Shown here piece after piece: positions 59,167 to 64,000 of a DNA stretch of 64,000 nucleotides (the stretch's first letter is position 1; each line of letters opens with the position of its first letter). This DNA is from Diphasiastrum complanatum (lineage: Eukaryota > Streptophyta > Lycopodiopsida > Lycopodiales > Lycopodiaceae). The notes beneath the pieces are model-generated. The model saw only the letters and a program-made list of their open reading frames with translations. It made no database searches and was not told the origin of the DNA. Both the position numbers and the translations under genes were made by a program. Where the stretch lies: assembly GCA_029204225.1 (NCBI GenBank), contig CM055097.1, positions 55,073,920 through 55,137,919 on the forward strand, given 5' to 3'.

Positions 59167-59351
59167 AAATGTGAGATTACTTGTAGAAATTAGTCAGAGT
59201 TACAAATTGCAGGTCAAATTCGCAACAACGCAGAATGACTGCAAATGGTCTAGCTATCGACTAACAAGTTCCAGAGGAACTCGAGTAAACGACAGCATCA
59301 GGTAGCCAGACTATGGTGATCATACCATACACAGATCATGACCAAAGCACA

Positions 59352-59357
59352 TTTATT
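59352..59357 (-). terminator. Candidate poly(A) signal for the GRF gene
   Basis: AATAAA on the minus strand, about 510 bp after the stop codon. It is the only canonical hexamer I noted downstream; plant signals are loose, so the true end could be elsewhere. Confidence 0.3.
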
Positions 59358-59867
59358 ACTTGCATGATTTTATCCTCAAAAACATAAACTATGGCTACTT
59401 TTGCAGATTATTGGCATAATAACAACTTTAGGAGTAGAAGCAAAAGAACAAAAGCATGTTTCATCTGCAGAACGTTCATCCTCCAGATAAAGGATGTTAA
59501 AGTTCACAGTTGATCAAGACATGTTTCAAATCAGTAGTCACAGACCAGAAACATGTCGTCTTGGAGTCGAGATGATTCAAGTCCCAATGCAACCAACTAG
59601 AGAGCTTGCCAGCATCACAACTTACAATTTTCTGAGTTACATTATCCAGCATCCTGGGCGATCAGCCGTCCCTAGCCAAAGAATAGCGTGCTTGAATGTG
59701 TTTGGCTAGTGGAAATAGTAAGAATATTTCGAGATGTTAAAGTTTTTGTTTCACGAGTCATGCATGAAGAGAAAACACATCGATTGCAGACTATAGTGCA
59801 ATCCTTGAGTGCACGTTGGAGATCAGATGGTAATTTTTCAAGTGTTCTGAATTCTGAAAGGGTTCTC

Positions 59868-62469
59868 TTACGTCGCTAGTCGACTAGGTGCGTTCATGAG
59901 AGCAGGAATTTTGTGATTTTCAGAGATGGCGTGTTCAGTCCTCACTGATCCAGGACTACTAGCATTGCTACTACTATCAGAAAAACATCCAAGAGCTGGT
60001 TTCTGTAGGACTCCAGTGGGCGAAGCATTTTGAGGAGCATCTTGGGAATGAGAATCCCAATCTTCTTTTAATACATTCAAGCCTTCTTTGTGAACAGGGT
60101 GAGGATTGCCCGATTGCAGAACCTCGCCAAGAGGTCCCCCGACGCTAGTTTCTAGAGTTGTAGGAAACCAAGACGATTTTCGGTGGTTGAGGTTGATTCC
60201 CAACCCCATGTGGGTAGGAGGATCGGCCATATCCTCACCGTTTCTCATCATTGAGAGCTTCAGAGGGGAGAAAATTGTTTTTGCTCGAGTTGGACTATCA
60301 TTGGCGGAAATATCTGAGGAAGAAGCTGTGGTTATGGAGATGGAGAGCTGGGTGGATGATCCATTTGCTTTCGGGTTTTCATCATCGACGTCTGACCATG
60401 ATAGACTGCACGCGTCCCTTGTTCGGGGCCAATCGTCGAAGAAGTGACGGAGAGGTTGATTTTCAGACTTAGAATCTCCAGTAAAAGTTTTCACAGAGAC
60501 GTTTCTGTTATCTACCAAATGCATTTGCTGCTGCTGCTGCTGCCTGAGAAGTTGATTCAGTCGATTGGCTTCGGCCATTGTCACCATCTCCTGCGCATGA
60601 AGAAATTTGATCTGATCACAATCTTGCTGTAGAAAACTGCCACAGCTTGATCTCAAGCCAAACGGAGTCATTTTAGACTGCTGCAGATGCCATTGCATCA
60701 GCTGATGATCGGAAGGCAGCGAAGAGACTTTGCTCGGATCTAGTCCTCGCGTGCTTCCAGAAAAATCTGAAAGGAGCTGCTCGGGACGCAAATCAAAATG
60801 CGCTTTATTTATTCCATGACACAAAAACCTGAAAGATGCAGGCTAGCCCCTATCAAAACATATTTCTTTCCCAGCAATCACACATTACCATCCACAGACA
60901 TTGCGGATAGCAGATATATCCCCACAAAAACAAAATGGACGGCAAACATGGCTGGAGATGGAGCTCACCTGCTATCTTTGTTTGTGCATAAGCCAGTCGG
61001 TAAATGGAGAGGAAGCGACAACTGATTGCATGCCAGATTGCCTGCAGATGTAGTTAACAACGCATTGCCAGCCGTTGCAGCGAGGTTGGAGAGGCTCTTA
61101 GTTAGCTGTGGTTGCTGTGGATTAAAGGCCATAGTCGATTCAAAACTATGATTAGCTCGAGCAAGACCAGGAGAAAGGTTGCTTTCTCGGCCTGCTACAG
61201 CACCAACGATGGCAGACGAGGATGATGGTCCTCCGGCTGCTTGTGCAGAGGAATTGTTCTGTGCTTCAGCTGCCTTCCTTCTATGGCGACCGCGGTGCAT
61301 GTGACGCTCACAGTACTTCTGCTCAGGTACAACAGGACGAGCGCATCGCCATTTCTTCCCATCTGTGCGCCTACATCTGCCTGGCTCCGGATCCACATTG
61401 CTCGCACCCCCCAGCTGAAATCCACCCCAACCTGCTGATTCCAAAGCCCAAAACACCAGAATAAATGAGTTTCTTCATCTCCGAGAAAGCTATCGTTTAA
61501 TGTGGTACATATTCACAACTAAGATGAAAGCTTCAAGGCATACCGCTAATGAGATTGTGAGGCATTCCGCTCATAGCGGCAACGCTTCTACGGATGGGAT
61601 GCAGCAATTCTGCTGGAACGGAAGATCCATGCATTATATACTTGTAGATCAGAGCTTGATGCTCGAGCTCAGCCCATTGAGCAGCTGTAAACAAACAACG
61701 ACCACCAACAGCGACCGCAGTGTCGTGCATGCCGGCGTGAAGCATGGCAGCTGCTTCCCTTCCCAGCAGCACGGGAATTCCTGCAATAACTCGGAAGGTT
61801 TAACCTCGCAGTAAAAGATAGCATTAACGGAATGTAGACTGAAATCTAGAGGTTAAAAGACAGACGTCGAGATAGACAGACAGAGGGGGATATACTCATG
61901 TAGATCCAGGAAAAGATTAAAGCGAGGACTGAGGAGAGGCAGTGCGAAGTGCGGTTACCAGCTGGCCTGTGCTGAACGTAGGATTCCTGGTAGGAAGGCG
62001 GATGTCTGAGTGATGGAGAGTGAGATCCGAGAAAAGCAGAGGCAGACGACACCAGTGAGTCCCCCCTCAACAGCCTCGGCTCAGGCACAAATCTGGAGTC
62101 GCAGCTGAGGAGAGCATCGTCGGACACGCGCGAGCTCGTGGGCGAGTATGGCATACGACAATCAAATTGCATGGGAGTATGGCGAATCAGAAGCCCAGCA
62201 GGCGCGCTCATCTTAAGTTCCGGCTGCCAGCGAGAGGAGTCAGTGCGAGCGAGCTTAAGAGATGGGATGATTTGGTCATCCCTGGAATCCAGGTCTACCT
62301 CAGTGGCTGATCTGCAGGAATTTGAGTGAAGAAACTCATTTGAGCTGGGGGAGCCAAGCATTCTATGCTGCCGATTCTCGGTTATGCTGGCTAGCGATCG
62401 ATCGCCAGGGCTTGATCCATTACTACTGAAGCCACCAGAACCCCCGATAGATCCCAGACTGAAATCCAT
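59868..62469 (-). CDS. GRF: Growth-regulating factor (QLQ-WRC transcription factor)
   Basis: Minus-strand gene with four exons: 62469-61959, 61780-61544, 61431-60969, 60828-59868; all introns GT-AG (178, 112 and 140 bp). The joined frame is 724 codons with stop, no internal stop, so about 723 aa. The QLQ domain (residues about 200-236, [12 protein letters not shown]) binds GIF/AN3 co-activators. The WRC domain (about 263-302, [17 protein letters not shown], then [16 protein letters not shown]) has the C-x9-C-x10-C-x2-H zinc residues C269, C279, C290, H293 and basic runs for DNA binding and nuclear entry. C-terminal motifs are [14 protein letters not shown] and GGPLGEVL. Longer than many angiosperm GRFs, with a 170-residue Ser-rich N-terminus and a short polyQ. 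GRFs promote growth of leaves and meristems. The start ATG is the first in exon 1 and opens the whole frame. No stop or frame defect is seen. Confidence 0.95.
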
Positions 62470-64000
62470 GAAGCTATATTCTCGGCTTGAGGCACTTTCT
62501 CTTCCAATACAGCCTTCGTACTAAAGTGAACCCTTATGAACCAAGTGGTTTGAAGAAGTCAAAACATGACTATATATGCTATGCAACGCCATTCCGTAAC
62601 AATCACAAGGAAGACTAGATTCAACTTTTCAAACAGACTTAGATTTCAGCTTATCAAACAACCTTGACCATCTTGGATTCGGTGACACATCAACCTGATA
62701 TGAAACAAGCATATTACAGAAGAACCATAGCTACAATACGCCACTAGCTGCAGAAACGTCAAATACCGTAGAACACAACGTAAATATTCCTTAGTCTGAG
62801 TGAAAATTTCAGCTACATAATCCACATGATTTGCGAAAAATAATCAGTCCACAGCTAAGATCATAAAGAGATGAGCTTCACAGGATTCGCAGTGTGGTTT
62901 TTCAGTTGGTGCTCTGATCCTTGGAGACAACACTGCACCTGTGAACGCCTGCAAGTATAACGAGACAGGGAGGAGGCCGCCGAGCTAGGTAGGAGGGTGG
63001 ATGGTGACACTAAATAGAGGACTTCACACGGATTTAACAGCTAGAACAAGCGCTTTCAAGGGACATGCCTTTGCAGCACAAATGTCGCAGCCCATTATGA
63101 GCGGGCACACAACACGCTGACAAACAAGCACCAAGCGCCAGCGCCAGAGACCGAGAAGAGAAGGAACCTTGAAAGACAGAAAAGAGGACAGATTCCGAGA
63201 GCGCAAGCTCGAGAAAGAGTCCGAACGAGAGTATAATGCCCAGCGCCGGGAGCTCGACGGAGGTGAGAAAGGAGGTAGATATGGAGGCAGGGAAGCAGGC
63301 ACGGGGGTGGGGCTCCTATGCTGGATGCGCAGCTACAGATTGTCTGCAGAGGCAAATGGAGAAGCTCAAGTCCTGGGCCCAGACGAGTGGCACGATTCTG
63401 GCATGCTTACGATGGGGATGTTGTCAACGTGTCTGCCTGCTGCGACTACACAAAATGTGTCCGTTGCATGCAACCGCAACCCCGTAAATATGTACATGTG
63501 TTTTTGGGTGGGTCCGCGAACGGGTGAAAGCTGCGGTTGTGCAATCCGGACCTTCCGTCCTGCGCGTGAGAGACCACTTTTCGGACTCTCAGATAAAGAT
63601 GGATGGGAGGCGCCTCTTCTGCACCGACTATCTTACAGCAACTCACGTCCCCACCACCACCAATCCACCACTCCCGTCGCGGCCTCCCAGGCCTCCCTTT
63701 TTTTCAAGCAAAGACAAAATCTGAATTTAAGCCTTCAGAATAAATAGAGGCAATCATAGAACATCTCGTCTGTAACTCTGTATTCAATGTATGGATTACT
63801 TTAAGACACTTTGGTCTGTTATGGTCATTGCAGCCACCAGTGTGAGATTATGTGACTGCAGTCACCAGTGTCAAATGAATTTCGGACGAGGTTTTGACAA
63901 TTCAAGTGAGTCGTGATGGGGTGCATCGATTATATAAGTAGAAGCTTGCAAGTAAGAACTAAGAAGTCATACTCGAGCGCTATGGCACAATCGTAAAGAA
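62470..64000. other. GRF upstream region, no gene
   Basis: Presumed 5' UTR and promoter of the minus-strand GRF. 63000-63700 is relatively GC-rich, which keeps several frames open on both strands (up to 192 aa), but none has motifs or a consistent gene structure. No clear TATA box could be assigned. Confidence 0.5.

Noticed and set aside
63169-63747. Plus-strand frame of 192 aa upstream of GRF
   Set aside because: GC-rich DNA with several overlapping frames in both strands; no motif, splice structure or related copy.
1-64000. CRISPR array or bacterial-type operon
   Set aside because: No regularly spaced identical repeats; genes have introns and plant retrotransposons dominate.

Overview
The window looks like a transposable-element-rich stretch of a land-plant nuclear genome with one intact host gene near its right end. 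Evidence for a plant: a complete four-exon growth-regulating factor (GRF) gene with QLQ and WRC domains, Copia elements primed by initiator tRNA-Met (TGGTATCAGAGC), and a Gypsy chromovirus. AT-rich, repeatedly nested repeats suggest a large genome, perhaps a fern or another non-flowering lineage. That placement is inference; no gene here proves it.

Layout. 1-740: Copia integrase scrap. 2882-6572: Copia element A, an internally deleted derivative between two LTRs. 6573-13900: decayed sequence with a reverse-strand Copia remnant (8905-10010). 13929-17850: decayed Ty3/Gypsy chromovirus. 17861-18420: reverse-strand Gypsy-type LTR with a GA microsatellite. 18421-33586: a rearranged block. It holds two halves of one interrupted multi-exon gene of unknown function, each next to an LTR of the same Copia insertion (matching 5-bp duplication GATCT) but now inverted relative to each other. 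Between them lie Copia element B, a degenerate Copia, a solo LTR and Copia scraps. 34677-45796: an older non-autonomous Copia element E with unusual long chimeric reading frames, split by a very young Copia element D (36519-42378, LTRs indistinguishable by eye). 46815-52980: overlapping Gypsy pieces, including gag-protease on the minus strand and an LTR/PBS/leader/gag on the plus strand. 53080-57821: two convergent multi-exon pseudogenes of unknown families. 59868-62469: the GRF gene, minus strand, with about 1.5 kb of upstream DNA to the window end.

How it fits together. The GRF is the only gene that looks functional. It is expected to be a nuclear transcription factor that binds GIF co-activators through QLQ and DNA through WRC. 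The Copia families have different LTRs but related gags, share the tRNA-Met primer site, and carry a perfect 10-bp palindrome CACACGTGTG near the 3' end of their LTRs and in some leaders. The most unusual signals are this shared palindrome, the inverted LTR pair that marks a rearrangement, the chimeric frames of element E, and the two-gene convergent unit whose minus-strand member also occurs as the interrupted gene at 18.9/33.1 kb. No tRNA, rRNA or CRISPR array was recognised.
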